Positions 19,851-31,499 of a stretch of 64,000 nucleotides of DNA are shown in pieces. Position numbers and translations under genes: made by a program. Every line of letters begins with the position of its first letter. The first letter of the stretch is position 1. The stretch spans positions 107,359,384 to 107,423,383 of the forward strand of contig NC_133391.1 of NCBI RefSeq assembly GCF_047511655.1, in the 5' to 3' direction. A model generated the notes under the pieces. The model was not told the origin of the DNA and made no database searches. It was given only the letters and a program-made list of their open reading frames with translations. The DNA is from Castor canadensis (Eukaryota > Chordata > Mammalia > Rodentia > Castoridae).

Positions 19851-20289
19851 AATCAACTCCAAAAGAATAGCAGATAAAAATTAGAGGAATTGAATTCTAT
19901 ACAGATGATGATAGAATAAGGGAAAGCTATTTGAAGGTTTCATTAATCAGATGAATTATGCTTACCTTTGTTTAAAAGGTATTCATGGAGAAGAATGGAT
20001 GGGAATGAGCTCTTTGAAGATTTTGAAATAACAAATTTTTTAGAAACTTTCAGGAAAGTTATTTGTGTGATACCAGTGAATAAACTGAGGTGATAAGAAC
20101 AAAGGGATTTTGGTAGAAAGATATGAGAAGGATGGAATAGGTAAACAGGCCACTTAGAGGAAGGTGATATCACAACAAAATGAGCAGTGGAAGATTGATA
20201 ATGTAAAACAGTTTTACAGTTTCTCTGCTCAAAGGCATAATAGTTATAAATATATAATGCTTTCACTTCAATAAGATTTTTCGGATGTT

Positions 20290-20476
20290 GAATAATATTT
20301 ATTAGATGCTGTGAATAACATTTATTAAATACCTGATACTTTTCTAAGATTTTTGCAAAAATCAACTTAATTCTAAAAACAGAAACAAATATAAAAAAAA
20401 TTAAGTAGATATTATTGTTCCCATTATAAAAATGTGACACATTGACCAAAGTTGCATAGCTTTTGAATAAGTGCAC
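20290..20476 (-). repeat. MIR SINE relic, antisense
   Basis: The segment atttattaaatacctgatac, then agatattattgttcccatta and ccaaagttgcatagcttttg, follows the reverse complement of MIR (tattattatccccatttta ... cccaaggtcacacagcta). Confidence 0.55.
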
Positions 20477-20504
20477 ATATATTTAAAGAAAGCAATTTGG
20501 CACC

Positions 20505-20848
20505 CAAATTTTATACTTTATTTATTTACTTTTTGGCTGTACCAGGTTTTGAACTCAGAGTCTTGTCCTTGCTTGCAGATGATCTATCACTTGAGCCACA
20601 TCCTAGTCCTTTTATGCTTTCAGTTATTTTTCAGATAGGGTCTTGTAAATTTGCCAAAGGCCAGTCTCAGACAGTGATCATCCTACCTACTCCCTCCAGA
20701 GTAGATGGGATCATAGGCAAATCCTACCACATCTTGGGTATTGCTAACTTTTTGCTCTGGTTTGGCTTAAACTATGATCTTCCCCATTTCCACCACTTGA
20801 GTAGCTGGTATTACAGATGTGAGCCACTGCACCTTATTGTCCAGTTTT
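20505..20848 (-). mobile_element. Composite B1-like plus ID-like SINE, antisense
   Basis: On the minus strand it begins gtgcagtggctcacatctgt aataccagctactcaagtgg and continues through 'gagactggcctttggcaaat' and 'caagaccctatctgaaaaat'. It ends with an ID-like part, 'gtggctcaagtgatagatca' and 'gagttcaaaacctggtacag'. At about 340 bp it is longer than a simple B1 plus ID, because the B1-like part is expanded. The 117-codon open stretch at 20497-20850 (+) is the back of this SINE. Confidence 0.75.
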
Positions 20849-20966
20849 AATACTTTTAACCATTATTGTAATGTTACTTTTCTATTGTGAGACCATGTTT
20901 GAAAATACATGAAATAATATTTTATTAAGTCATCACCATGCAAACACTCTATGTTAAAAAGAACAC
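20849..20966. other. Short AT-rich spacer before the L1
   Basis: No feature recognised. Confidence 0.4.
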
Positions 20967-22870
20967 GGGGGAATCCAAGATGTTGGATAGGAGAGAGAAC
21001 CAGAATTCCTGAACTCCACAATTTCTGAAACCACATGGAGTTGTGGTAGCTACATTTGGGTAATTCTGATTCTCTTTAGCCAACTAAATAACCACCAATA
21101 TGTAGGATACACATAAAATTCAAGGACTGACTCTTAAAACAGCTTTCAATTGCACCTAACAGCTGGGGAAATCTTTGCATGGCACAGCCAGTAGGGCATG
21201 TCTGCCATGGAAAAACCTCTGTTTCCTCTCCCCACCTCCCCCCCTCTTTTTTTCTTTCCTTGCAAAAAGCAGAACACAGGGGATCAAATAGAACTGAACT
21301 ATGCAATGTACTGGACACCTAACTTGTGTTAAGCCTACATATACCCTGCCAGCCTGGATTCTGTCCCAGTGAACCTCTGCTTTGGGAGAAGATGCTAGCA
21401 CTTTTTCCCACCAACCTGGATGCAAATCTGCCTGTGTGAATCTGCAAATCTAACAGATGAGCACCATATGCCCTCCTGGGAACATAATTCAGCTCATCAC
21501 ATGGGCAGATTGTGCTTCCACATACCCTCAAGGAAACTGAATGACATAGACAGTGAATATAATTCACTACTGTCAGTGAGGTTGGGGTGGAACACTGAAC
21601 CAACTTCAGAGAGTGGGGATGGGGCAAGTAGCTGAACTCTGAGAGTGAGGGAAGGGTGAGGAATGAATGCTGAGAATGGGGTGGGACAAGAAGCCAACCT
21701 ACCAGATGGGGGGGGCACTGAGATAACCTCCTGGGACTATGAGTGGTGCACAACTATGGCTCACAAGCCAGCCTTCTGGTGAGACCAATTCAGAGATCTC
21801 ACCTTCATCAGATGGCCCATCAGACAAAGGAAAACAGGACTAAAATAACCCCAGCCAAATTCCTGCCAAGCTGTTGCCAAAGAGGGGAAGCATCCCTCTC
21901 CACACAGCCCAGAATACCAACCTTCAGCAGACATAGGGACAATGAGAAGGACCCAGTCATAAGTGCCAGTAGTTGGACTTTGATGCCAAAGAAGTAAGAC
22001 CAGAACTTTTGCTGAACTGATTTTGGTATTGCTTTTGTTATTGTTGATTTCTTTTTTAGTTTATTCCATTTTTCGTTTTTATTCTTTTTTTGTTTCAAAT
22101 TTCCCCATTTTTATTTAATATTTTCAATTTTATTGCTACTATGTTCTTATCTCTATTCTTACTGTCTTCACTTCTTCTCTTTTTCTTGAGCTATGACCCA
22201 TTGTTCTCTCCCCAACAAATATTTTCTGCCCCTTTTCATCCACTCTCTCCCCTTGATTTCACCTTCCCCTCCTCACCTTCTGCTATCTTTCACCCCACTA
22301 CCCCTCCCTCTTCCACACTTACCACCTGCTGATTAGTCTACTGTACCAACCTTACATACCCCTATCCTATCACAATCCCTGACACAGCAATCCCCACTAC
22401 AACAGCTGAACTACACCCTCACATACACAAGACACCGAAAAGTTTATAGCCCCCTTACTTCTTCCCCCATTCCTTCCCCCCATTGCACCCCCTTCCAATG
22501 CCACCTTTTCAAATTACCCAAGTATCTACCTCTATCCAAACAACCATTACCCTCCTCCCAATTCCTACTGTTTATAGATATTATCACCAAGGGGTTCTCT
22601 GCATAATACCTAAACAACTGGTCTGGAATTGAACTTGTGAATTTGTTATTGCTAATTTACAGTGCCAGGTCAGGGACAGAAATAGCACATCAACCTAGAT
22701 AATGACTAAGCCTGTCACAACACAGTAATTAATTCAAGGGAAAGCTAACAAGTGATCAAAACTCCCAACTAGCCAATTGATAACATAGGAGAACAGCACA
22801 TAATAGAAGCATGGGGTAAAGAAGTAGGCAGAGGATTTCCAACCCTCAAAAGACCAAATATTCAATAGAC
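20967..22870 (+). promoter_or_regulatory. L1 copy A 5' UTR, with a long pyrimidine-rich stretch
   Basis: It begins at the CAAGATG-type start. The region 22020-22570 is strongly T/C-rich on the plus strand. A shorter but similar pyrimidine stretch occurs at the same place in copy B (35510-35630), just before the shared 'accagggacagaaacagcac' type block (here ggtcagggacagaaatagca at 22667). The pyrimidine stretch is therefore part of the element. Confidence 0.65.
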
Positions 22871-23870
22871 AGAAATGAAAAAAATGAATACCCAGTTCTT
22901 GACACCAACAGAATGATGATAGATTTTACCTATCAAAACATCACAAATAAAAAAAACATGAGAAGACACAGAAACAACTAAATGAACTCAAAGAGTATGC
23001 CAACAAACTTCAAAGTGAAACAAAGGAGACTATACAAAAAGAGAGAGATGAAATAAAGGAGATAATATAAGATATGAAAGAAAAGTACAACAAACATATG
23101 GAAAACCTCAGAAAAAAGAATCAAAAAGAAATAAAAAGTCCCATAAATCAAATAAAAAATATAGTGGAAAGACACTCCAGCATACTAGAACAAGTGGAAG
23201 AAAGAATATTGGGGCTCAATGACAAAACACAAATTAAAGAAAAACAAAAGAACTTTTAGACAAAAGACTCAACAGCTGCAAAGGGAATATGCAAGAACTC
23301 AGCTACTCCATAAAAATACCAAGCCTGTGAATCATGGGCATTGAAGAGGAGAAGAGGTAGAAGCCAAATGGATATGTAATATATTGAACAAAATAATAGC
23401 AGAAAATTTCCCAAATCTCTAGAAAGAGTTGCCAATTCAGGTACAGGAAGCCTCAAGGACACCAAACAGACTTGACCAAAATAGAACCTCTCCATGGCAT
23501 ATTATCATTAAAATAACTAGCACAGAGAACAAAGAAAGATTACTGAAGGCTGTAAGAGAGAAAAGAGAAACAAAAACAACAACAAAAAAACCCCAAATAA
23601 ATGTAAACCCATCAAAATAACAGCAAATTTCTCAACAGAAAACTTAAATACAAAAAGGGCATAGAGTGAGGTATTTTGAGCACTGAAAGAGAACAACTTC
23701 AGTCCTACAATACCCTAACCAAAAAAACTATGATTCAAAATTGTCAGAGAAATAAGTCTTCCATGATAAAAAGAAATGTATGACCACCAAGCCACTACTA
23801 CAGGAGATGCTGAAGGAAATCCTACACACAGAAGATGGAAACAAACATAATCACTTAATGACAAGAAGTA
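22870..23870 (+). pseudogene. L1 copy A ORF1 remnant
   Basis: L1 ORF1 encodes an RNA-binding chaperone. The N-terminal part shows a coiled-coil-like, K/E-rich stretch (about 23040-23250, including RKKNQKEIKSPINQIKNIVE). The C-terminal RNA-binding core is readable at 23390-23560 (ENFPNL, then IQVQEASRTPNRLDQNRTSP and HIIIKITSTENKERLLKAVR). Further on, LLQEMLKEILH marks the end near 23825. Several stops and frame changes break it. Confidence 0.8.
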
Positions 23871-23954
23871 TTACAGCTCAGTAGAAGACAGACAAGTGCT
23901 CAGAGAGAAGTATTGATGAGGCTGCACACACTCAAATCCTTAATCAACAAAAAC

Positions 23955-26900
23955 ACAACCAAATGGCAGGAATCACTGCATACCTCTCAATATTAACATT
24001 AAATATTAATGAACTCAAAAACCCCATAAAAAGACATCATTTGGCAAACTGAACTAAGAAGAAAGATCTAATAATCTGTTGTTTACAAGAGACTCACCTT
24101 ATTGACAGAAACAAACACTGGCTTACAGTGACAGACTGGAAGAAGATTTGCCAAGTTAATGTCTATCCCCCAAAAAGACAGGAGTAGCAATAATTATTTT
24201 AGACAAAGTGGAATTCAAACTTACATTAGCCAAAAGATGCAAAGAAGTTTGTTTCATGTTTACAAAAAGAGCAATACATAAAAAGGAAATAAATAACAAT
24301 TATCAACTTATATGCACCCAATGTTAGTGCACCAAACTTCATTAAACATACACTTAAGGACTCAAAATCACACACAGACCTCAACACAGTGTTAATGGGA
24401 GATTTTAATACCCCTTTATCACCAATAGATAGGTCTTCTGACAAAAAGTCAACAGAGAAATCCTAGAACTAAGTGACTTCATAGATCTAATGGACCTGGC
24501 AGATGTCTATAGAATATTCCACCCAACAATAGCACAATATACATTCTTCTCAGCAGCCTAGAGAACTTTGTCCAAAGCAGAACATATCTTAGGGCACAAA
24601 GTAAGTCTCAACTAATATAAGAAAATAGAAATGAAACCCTGCATTCTATCTAATCACAATGCAATAAAACTAGAACTCAACAACTAAAGCATCAGCAGAA
24701 AACTTGCAAACCACTGGAGGCAGAACAGCAAATAGCTCAACAATAAGTGGATCATGACTAAATAAAGGATGAAATCAACATAGTCCTGGAATTTAATGAG
24801 AATGAAAGAACAAACTATCAGAAGCTATGTGACATAGCAAAGACAGTCATAAGAGGAAAGTTTATAGCCATGAGTACATATATTAAAAGGAGAGAAAGAT
24901 CTCAAATAAATGACCTAAGGTTACATCTCAAACTCCTAGAAAAACAAGAATAAGCTAAGCCCAAAATAAACAGGAGAGAAATAATAAAAATAAGGGCCAA
25001 AGTGAATGAAATAGAGAAAAAAAAAGCCACACAGAGAATTAATGAAACAAAAAGCTGGCTCTTTGAAAAAGTAAACAATATTGACAAACCCCTGGCAAAT
25101 CTGAATAAAATGATAAAAGAAAACATCCAAGTTAATAAAATAAGAAATGAATAGGGGAGGTAACAACAAATACCAGGGAAATCCAGGGAATCATCAGGCA
25201 TTACTTTGAAAACCTATATTCAAATAAATTAGAGAATCTAGAAGAAACTAACAAATTTCTAAATACATATGACCATCTAATACTGAACAAGAGGATATTA
25301 ATCACCTAAACATGTCTGTAACTCACAATGAAATGGAAGTAGTAATAAAGAGTCACCCAAAAAAGAAAAGTCCAGGACCTGAAGGATTCTCCATTGACTT
25401 CTACCAGACCTTTAAAGAAAAGTTAATACCAACCCTCCTTAAACTTTTCCATGAAATAGAAAGGGAAGGAACACTGCCTAACTCATTTTATGACACCAGT
25501 ATTATACTCATCCCCAAACCAGAGAAGGACACATCCAAAAAGAGAACTATTGCCAATCTCCTTAATGAACATAAATGCAAAATCCTCAATAAAATAAAAC
25601 CAAAACAAATCATACAACATATCAGAAGGATGATATACCGTGACCAAATTGACTTCATCTCAGTGATGCAAGAAATGGTTCATCATAGCAAATTGTTAAA
25701 TGTAATACATCATTTTAACAGAAGCAAAACCAAAAACCACTTGTTCATATCAATAGATGCAGAAAACGCCTTCTATAAAATTCAACCCCATTTCGTGATA
25801 AAAGCTTTATGAAACTAGAAAAAGAAGGAATGTACCTCACTGTAATAAAGGCTATACATGACAAACCTGTAGCCAACATCATACTTAATGGGAAAAAATT
25901 GAAACAATTTCCCCTAAAGTCAGAAAGAGACAAAGTTCCACTTTCTCCACTTCTATTCAACATAGTCTCCTAGCCAGAGCAATTTATTTTTTTTTTATTA
26001 TTTTTTATTATTTTTATATTTATTGCTCTCCTAGCCAGAGCAATAAGGCAGGAAGAAATAAAAGGCATACAAAGAGGTAAAAGGAAGTCAAACTATCCCA
26101 ATTCTCAGATGACATTGTTACATCTAAAAGATACAAAAACTGCACAAAAAATCTCATAGACACCATACACAGGTTTAGCAAAGCAGCAGAATACAAGATC
26201 AACTTACAAAAGTCAGTAGCCTTTCTATACACCAACAATGAACAGATTGAGAATGAACATAAGAAAACAATTCCATTTAGAGTAGTCTCAAAAAAAGTCA
26301 AATACTTAGGAATGAACTTAACAAAGGATATAAATGACCTCTGCAAGGAAAATTACAAACCATCAAAGAAAGAAATTAAAGACTATAGAAGATGGAAATA
26401 TTTCCCATGCTCATGGATTGGCAGAATCAGCATAGTAAATATAGCTTTAGTACCAAAAGAAATCTACATATTCAGTACAGTTCCCATGGAAATTCCAATC
26501 ACATACATCACAAAGATTGACAAATCAACCCTAAAGTTTATCTGGAAACCAATACTAAGCAAAAAGGGTAATGCTGGATGTAACACAATAGCTGACTTTA
26601 AACTACATTACAGAGCCTTAGTAATAAAAACAACCGGGTAATGTTACAAAAACAGATATGAACACTACAGGAATAGAATAGAAGATCCAGATATGAATCC
26701 ATGCAGGTACGCCCATGTAATATTTGACAAAGGTGTCAAAAACATATGATGTAGAAAAGACAGCCTCTTCAACAAATGTTGCTGGAAAAAATATCTGCCT
26801 ACAGAAAATTGAAATTAGATCCTTGTTTATCACCCTGTACAAGTATCAACTCAAAGTTGTTTAAAGAAGTTAATTTCAGACTTGAAACCTTGAAATTAGT

Positions 26901-27660
26901 ACAGAACGAGCAAGGAATACACTGGAAGCAATAGGCATAGGCATGGACTTCCCCAGTAGAACTCAAGCAGCTCAGCAACTAAGAGAAAGGATGGACAAAT
27001 TGGACTACATGAAATTATAAAGCTTTTGTACAACAAAAGAAATCATCTCTGAATTGAAAAGACCACCCACAGAAAAGGAAAAAATCTTTGTTACCTATAC
27101 ATCTGACATGGGATTGCTAACCAGACTATACAGGGAGGTCAAAAACTAAACTTTCAAATAATCAATGACCCAATGAAGAAATGGGCAAATGAATTGAACT
27201 GAACAGAGCCTTTTCAAAGGAAGAAGTGCAAATGGTTAAAAAACACATGAAAAAATGCTCACCATCCCTGGCTATAAAAGAAATGCAAAAAAACTACATT
27301 AATCTTCCACCTCACTTGTGTTAGAATAGCTAACCTCAAGAACACAAATGAAAACAAATGTTTGCAAGGATATGGGGAAAAAGAATCCTTATACACTCAT
27401 GGTGGGAATGTAAACTAGTACAACCATGATGGAAAACAGTAGCAGGGCTGTTAAAAAGCTAAAATTAGACCTGCCATATGATTCAGCAATACCACTCCTA
27501 AGGATATTTCCAAATGATCGTGAGTCCACTTACAATAAAAGAACCTGTGCATCCATGTTTATTGCAACACTTCTCACAATAGTTAAGCTATGGAAACAGC
27601 CAAGATCCCCACTATTGATGAATGGACTAAGAAAATTTGGTATTTATATCCAATGAAATT
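23955..27660 (+). pseudogene. L1 copy A ORF2 remnant (endonuclease, reverse transcriptase, C-terminal part)
   Basis: The endonuclease start is recognisable at about 23970-24120 (LTLNINELKN-like, then a CCLQETHL-like segment). The reverse transcriptase region runs from about 25300 ([30 protein letters not shown]) to the active-site region near 26100. There the expected FADD reads FSDD before frame breaks. After it come INLQKSVAFLYTNNEQIENE-like and LEIP-like segments, and the C-terminal region around 27440-27660. Many stops and indels are present; the longest open piece is 166 codons. Confidence 0.85.
25966..26044 (-). mobile_element. T-rich insert flanked by an 18-bp direct repeat inside L1 ORF2
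   Basis: The repeat tctcctagccagagcaat stands at 25966-25983 and again at 26027-26044. Between them are 43 bases made almost only of T and A (poly-T broken by A). A target-site duplication around a reversed poly(A) stretch fits an L1-driven retroposition that left only a tail. A microsatellite expansion with duplication is the alternative. Confidence 0.6.
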
Positions 27661-28385
27661 TTACTCAGCCACAAAAAAGAATGAAATTTTGTCATTTGCA
27701 AGTAACTAGATGGAACTGTAGAACATCCTTTTAAATGAAGTTAGCCAGGTTCAGAAGGTCAAAAGCTGCATGTTCCTTCTCATTTGTGGAATATAGACCT
27801 AACACTATAAAATACTGGTCACAGTAAGAGGAGGTCACATATGAGAGGGGTAGAGGAACTAAGAACCTGTAAAGGGTTGATATACTCACTATTCAAGAAT
27901 GAATATAGAAATCTTAAACTGACAAAAGTACATAAGAAAGCAGCTAAGGTAGAATGAAGAAAATTAGAGAAGATATATCAATTGGAGTTATAATTCTGAC
28001 ATACATGAAAATATCACAAAGAAACTCTCTGTGTAGCTACCTTTATCTCAAGCTGAAATGTCGTGTTTTTTCATTTTATCTCATTTTCTTTTTTCTCCTA
28101 CAAAATCAGAGAACAGAAGCATGGAACAAGTTCTGCCCTGTGGAGAGGGCTGGCAATAGTGGAAGGGGGGAGGTGATGGGGAAAAGGGGTATGAGCACAG
28201 TATAAAAAATGTACACACATGTAAGTAAATGAAAAAATTATAACTGTTAAAACTACTCCAGGAACTGGTGGTACAGGAATGATGGAGAATGGTAGAGGAG
28301 GTGAATTTATGTGTGATACATTTGATAAAGTGGAGGACCTGTGTAAATGCCACAATGTATGCATCACAACAATAAAGGAAAAAAG

Positions 28386-28642
28386 AATACACAGTCAGTG
28401 ATTTGTGGAAATTGTCTTCTAGTTATTCATATGTAGGCTGCCTGAATTTACAAGTTCTGTGTGAATGCTTCTCATGTAATAAAATAATCAGACACTTTTA
28501 ATGCTATTAAATGTGTTATCCAAAGTTATATTATTATTTCCTGCCATTGTTTATTTTATTTATCAACATAACAAATAGCTAATAAACAGTTATGATCAAA
28601 GTACTATACAAAACATTAGAAATATTAAATAAGTTTAGATGC
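28386..28642. other. Short AT-rich spacer, no gene seen
   Basis: No feature recognised between the end of L1 copy A and the next SINE. Confidence 0.4.
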
Positions 28643-28760
28643 AAGCCAGATGTGGTGGTACACAGCCATAATTCTACGCAAGAGGTGGAGGCAGGAAGAT
28701 GATGAGTTCTAGGCCAGTTTGGGAAAAGGTAAAAGACCTTGTCTCAGAAACAAAATAGAA
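28643..28760 (+). mobile_element. B1-like SINE, sense
   Basis: The segment gccagatgtggtggtacaca, then caagaggtggaggcaggaag and gagttctaggccagtttggg, is the B1 order, ending with an 'gaccttgtctcagaaac' block and A-rich tail. Confidence 0.75.
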
Positions 28761-28997
28761 ACATAGCACAAAAGGTAGGAAAAAACCTTGAGGATATAGG
28801 CATAGACATCATTTTGAGTGGGAATCTAATAGCTCAGAAGATAAAAGCAAATGGGATTGCATTGAGTTGTAAAGCTTCCTTACATCAAAAGAAATAATTA
28901 ACAGATTGAAGTGACAATCTAGAGAATGGGAAAAATTTTGTTATCAAGTCATTGGTCAAGAGATTGATATCCAGAATACATAAAGTGCTCCAAAAAA

Positions 28998-30540
28998 CAG
29001 ATGCTTTTGGCTCAGCACAGCCCTGTTGCTATCCCTGGAGGAATGTGCTCCAGAGCCACCATCTCAGGCCTGGACACCTACAGGAAGGCTTCAACGATAT
29101 AGTCAACAACTGATTAGACCAGTTATTTGATAATGAATCCCACCAGTGTGAGGTGCTGAAGGTAGCAGAGCACAAGATAAAAGAAGCCAGTGTGGGCTGT
29201 GTTGGGGGCCCCAGGGCCAAAAGTGGAGCTAAAGCTAGCCCAGACCAACTCCAACTCAACAGGCAAACAGCGGCATAAAGAGTCCCAGAAACACCTCAAG
29301 AACCCATTGTCCCCAACAAGGCTGTTGTAACTTACAAGAAAGAGGAGATGCAACTGTCCATGGAACTCAAGCAAGAGGAAATTAGATGTGTTAGAAGAAG
29401 ACCTGATCAACAACTTCAGGGTAAAGGGAAAATACTTGATAGAAAACCAGAAAGGTGACTTCCTTGTGAAAGAAGATTTGAAAAGCCACTTGAAGATACT
29501 GGTGAAGGAGGTGAATTTTCAGTTGATAATCCAATAATTGACTGAACTCTTCAAGACCATGGTGGTCTTGGAAGGGGTCGAGAAGGCTGTGGATGAGGAA
29601 TGGGCCCAGGAAATGGATTTGATTATTGTGACACTGTTAGGTATTGTGGAAGTGGCAGATCTTTTTCACATTACAGTGTCACTAAGCATGAGGCCAAATG
29701 TGGAGGTAGCATATCTCAGAACTGGGGACCTGTTAAACATGAATAACTGACTTGGATAAATCAAATGTGAATGAGGAACTAGTTGAAGGTGAAGAAAATC
29801 CTGTGCCAGACACTGAAAATATGAATTTGAAGAGATTAAGGAAGAAGGTCCAAAAGAGATGACTTTGGATGAATGGAAGGCTATTCAAAATAAAGACTGG
29901 GCAAAAGTGGAATATCCAAAAACCAAATGAAGGTGCTGATGGGCAGTGGAAGAAGGAATTTGTTCTTCATAAATCAAAGAGTGAAGAGGCTCATGCTGAT
30001 GATTCTTTTATGGACCATCATTTCCGGCACTCAGAAAAGGATATAACGTCTCAGCTGGAGATCAATTTTGGAGACCTAGGCCACCCAGGATGTGGTGGCA
30101 GGGGTGCACATTACAGACTTGGGTATGGTGGACATACAAATCATGACAATAAGACTGACAAGTCAAGTGCTTCTTCTTCTGATGTGGATGACCCAGAGGT
30201 ATTACCAGTTCTGGCTTACCTGGATAGCAGAAAATAACCCTGTTTCCTTTCTGGATCCTACTGTTCTATGCTTTTTGCATACTTAAGGATTACAGATGAC
30301 TGAGAAATTAAAAACAAAATGACTGTCATTCATTCCATTCACACCTAAAGACTGAATTTTATCTTCTTTGAAAATGAACTTCTGTCCTGCACAGAAGTAA
30401 AAATATGGTAGTCACTTTTGTATTTAGAAATATTTATGAGGTATGTTTTCATAATTTTCAGAGATTTTGCATTCTTCATGAATACTTTTATATTGTTGTT
30501 TGCAAATATGCATTTCCAAACTTGAAATATAAGTTGGTGA
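28998..30540 (+). pseudogene. SERBP1P: SERBP1 processed pseudogene
   Basis: SERBP1 encodes an mRNA- and ribosome-binding protein. This intron-free copy is readable from a degraded start near 29066 (AGG where ATG is expected, then CCTGGACACCTACAGGAAGG). An N-terminal LDQLFDNES segment follows. The C-terminal part is best kept: [20 protein letters not shown], then [17 protein letters not shown] and [14 protein letters not shown], with a stop at 30235-30237. A 3' UTR-like stretch of about 300 bases follows. In-frame stops and shifts occur (for example TGA near 29111). The RGG-rich segment is largely lost: RGG-type repeats near 29560-29650 and 30090-30140 are mutated to other residues. It lies within an L1 fragment and ends in a CA repeat that probably grew from its tail. 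It is a dead retrocopy. Confidence 0.88.
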
Positions 30541-30578
30541 ACACACACACACACTCACACATACACACACACACACAA
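30541..30578. repeat. (CA)n microsatellite at the pseudogene tail
   Basis: About 38 bases of CA repeat with TC and TA interruptions, ending caaatatcc. It sits where the pseudogene's poly(A) tail should be. Confidence 0.85.
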
Positions 30579-31406
30579 ATATCCTATCAATAAATGGGCA
30601 AATGAATTGAACAGTTCTCAAAAGAAGTACAAATGGCCAATAAATATATGAAGAAATGTTTGATATCATCATCCATAACAGAAATGTAAATCATAGTGAC
30701 ATTGAGATTCTATGTCACACCAGTCAAAATAGCATTTAAGAGAGGAAACAAAACAAAACAACACCAACCAAAAAAAAAATCTCAAATGCTATTGATGATG
30801 GGTAAGGTGTAACCTTATACACTATTGGTGGAAATGTATACTAGTGAGCCACTATGCAAATCATTCTGGAGTTTTCTCAAAAAACTAAAAATACAACTAC
30901 CATATGACCCTGCTATACTTCTCCTGGGCATTTGTCCCAGAAGAAATGTAAATCAGCATACAATAGAGACACCTGCATGCCCATGGTTATTACACCATTA
31001 TTCACAATAGTTAAGGTATAGAGTCAGCCTAGGTGTTCATCAACCAGTAAATGAATAAAAAAATGTGGAACATATAAAGTGTAGGGTTTCATGTGCCCGT
31101 AAAGAGGAATGAAATTATGTAGCTTGCATACAAATGGAGCTGGAGATCAGCATGCTAAGCAACATATGTTAGACTCAGAAAGACAAATATCACGTTTTCT
31201 CTTATTTCAAATTGAGAACTAAATATCAAAACAAAACAAAATTGAAGATGTGAATGTAAAGGGGAGACTACTTTAGGGGGGACATAGTTGGGAGGGAGCA
31301 AGAAAGGAGAGGGTGTTGGGGGATGAATAGAATCAAATTATATTGTGTGCATGCATGAAAATAGAATAAAGAAACATGTTAAAAATACTTTTTAAAATTG
31401 CACTAA

Positions 31407-31490
31407 AGGGCTGGGAGTGTGACTCAACTGTAGAGCACTTGTGTTACATGTGTTAGGCCTTGGATTCAATCCCCAATACCAAAAAAAGAT
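31407..31490 (+). mobile_element. ID-type SINE
   Basis: The segment gggctgggagtgtgactcaa, then gtagagcacttgtgttacat and ggattcaatccccaatacca, followed by an A-rich tail, is the tRNA-derived ID pattern. Confidence 0.8.
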
Positions 31491-31499
31491 AAAGGGAAA

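Larger units (their letters stand above)
20967..28385 (+). mobile_element. L1 retrotransposon, near full-length but decayed (copy A)
   Basis: The element starts with a gggggaatccaagatgttgg block and ends with an L1 3' UTR and an aataaagg-A-rich tail near 28385, about 7.4 kb in all. The order is 5' UTR, ORF1, ORF2 and 3' UTR. Both reading frames are broken by many stops and indels, so it cannot move by itself. A T-rich insert of 43 bp inside ORF2 (25984-26026) has an 18-bp direct repeat on each side. The 3' UTR matches that of the L1 piece holding the provirus, so they belong to related subfamilies. Confidence 0.88.
28770..31380 (+). mobile_element. L1 fragment (ORF2 C-terminal part and 3' UTR), split by a SERBP1 pseudogene
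   Basis: The left part, 28770-28995, is late ORF2: gaggatataggcatagacat, ttgagtgggaatctaatagc and gtattgatatccagaataca-like text. The right part, 30579-31380, resumes with atcctatcaataaatgggca and aatgaattgaacagttctca, the next block of L1 ORF2. It continues to an 'actcagaaagacaaatatca' block, a G-rich 3' UTR and an aataaagaaac tail. The two parts were one L1 before the pseudogene and CA repeat came between them. Confidence 0.8.

Noticed and set aside
19943-20476. 177-codon minus-strand open stretch
   Set aside because: Part of it lies over a MIR relic and the rest is AT-rich with no domain. No start context, conservation or neighbour supports a gene, though it is the longest such stretch outside repeats.
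20497-20850. 117-codon plus-strand open stretch
   Set aside because: It is the reverse complement of a composite SINE.
24226-24444. Minus-strand open stretches in the L1 copies (also 24902-25201, 35643-35948, 36515-36787, 37660-37911)
   Set aside because: They are the back of A-rich L1 ORF1/ORF2 sequence.
30541-30578. Possible CRISPR-like or regulatory repeat array in the (CA)n, (GATA)n and (TC)n tracts
   Set aside because: They are simple microsatellites with no spacer structure, in mammalian DNA.
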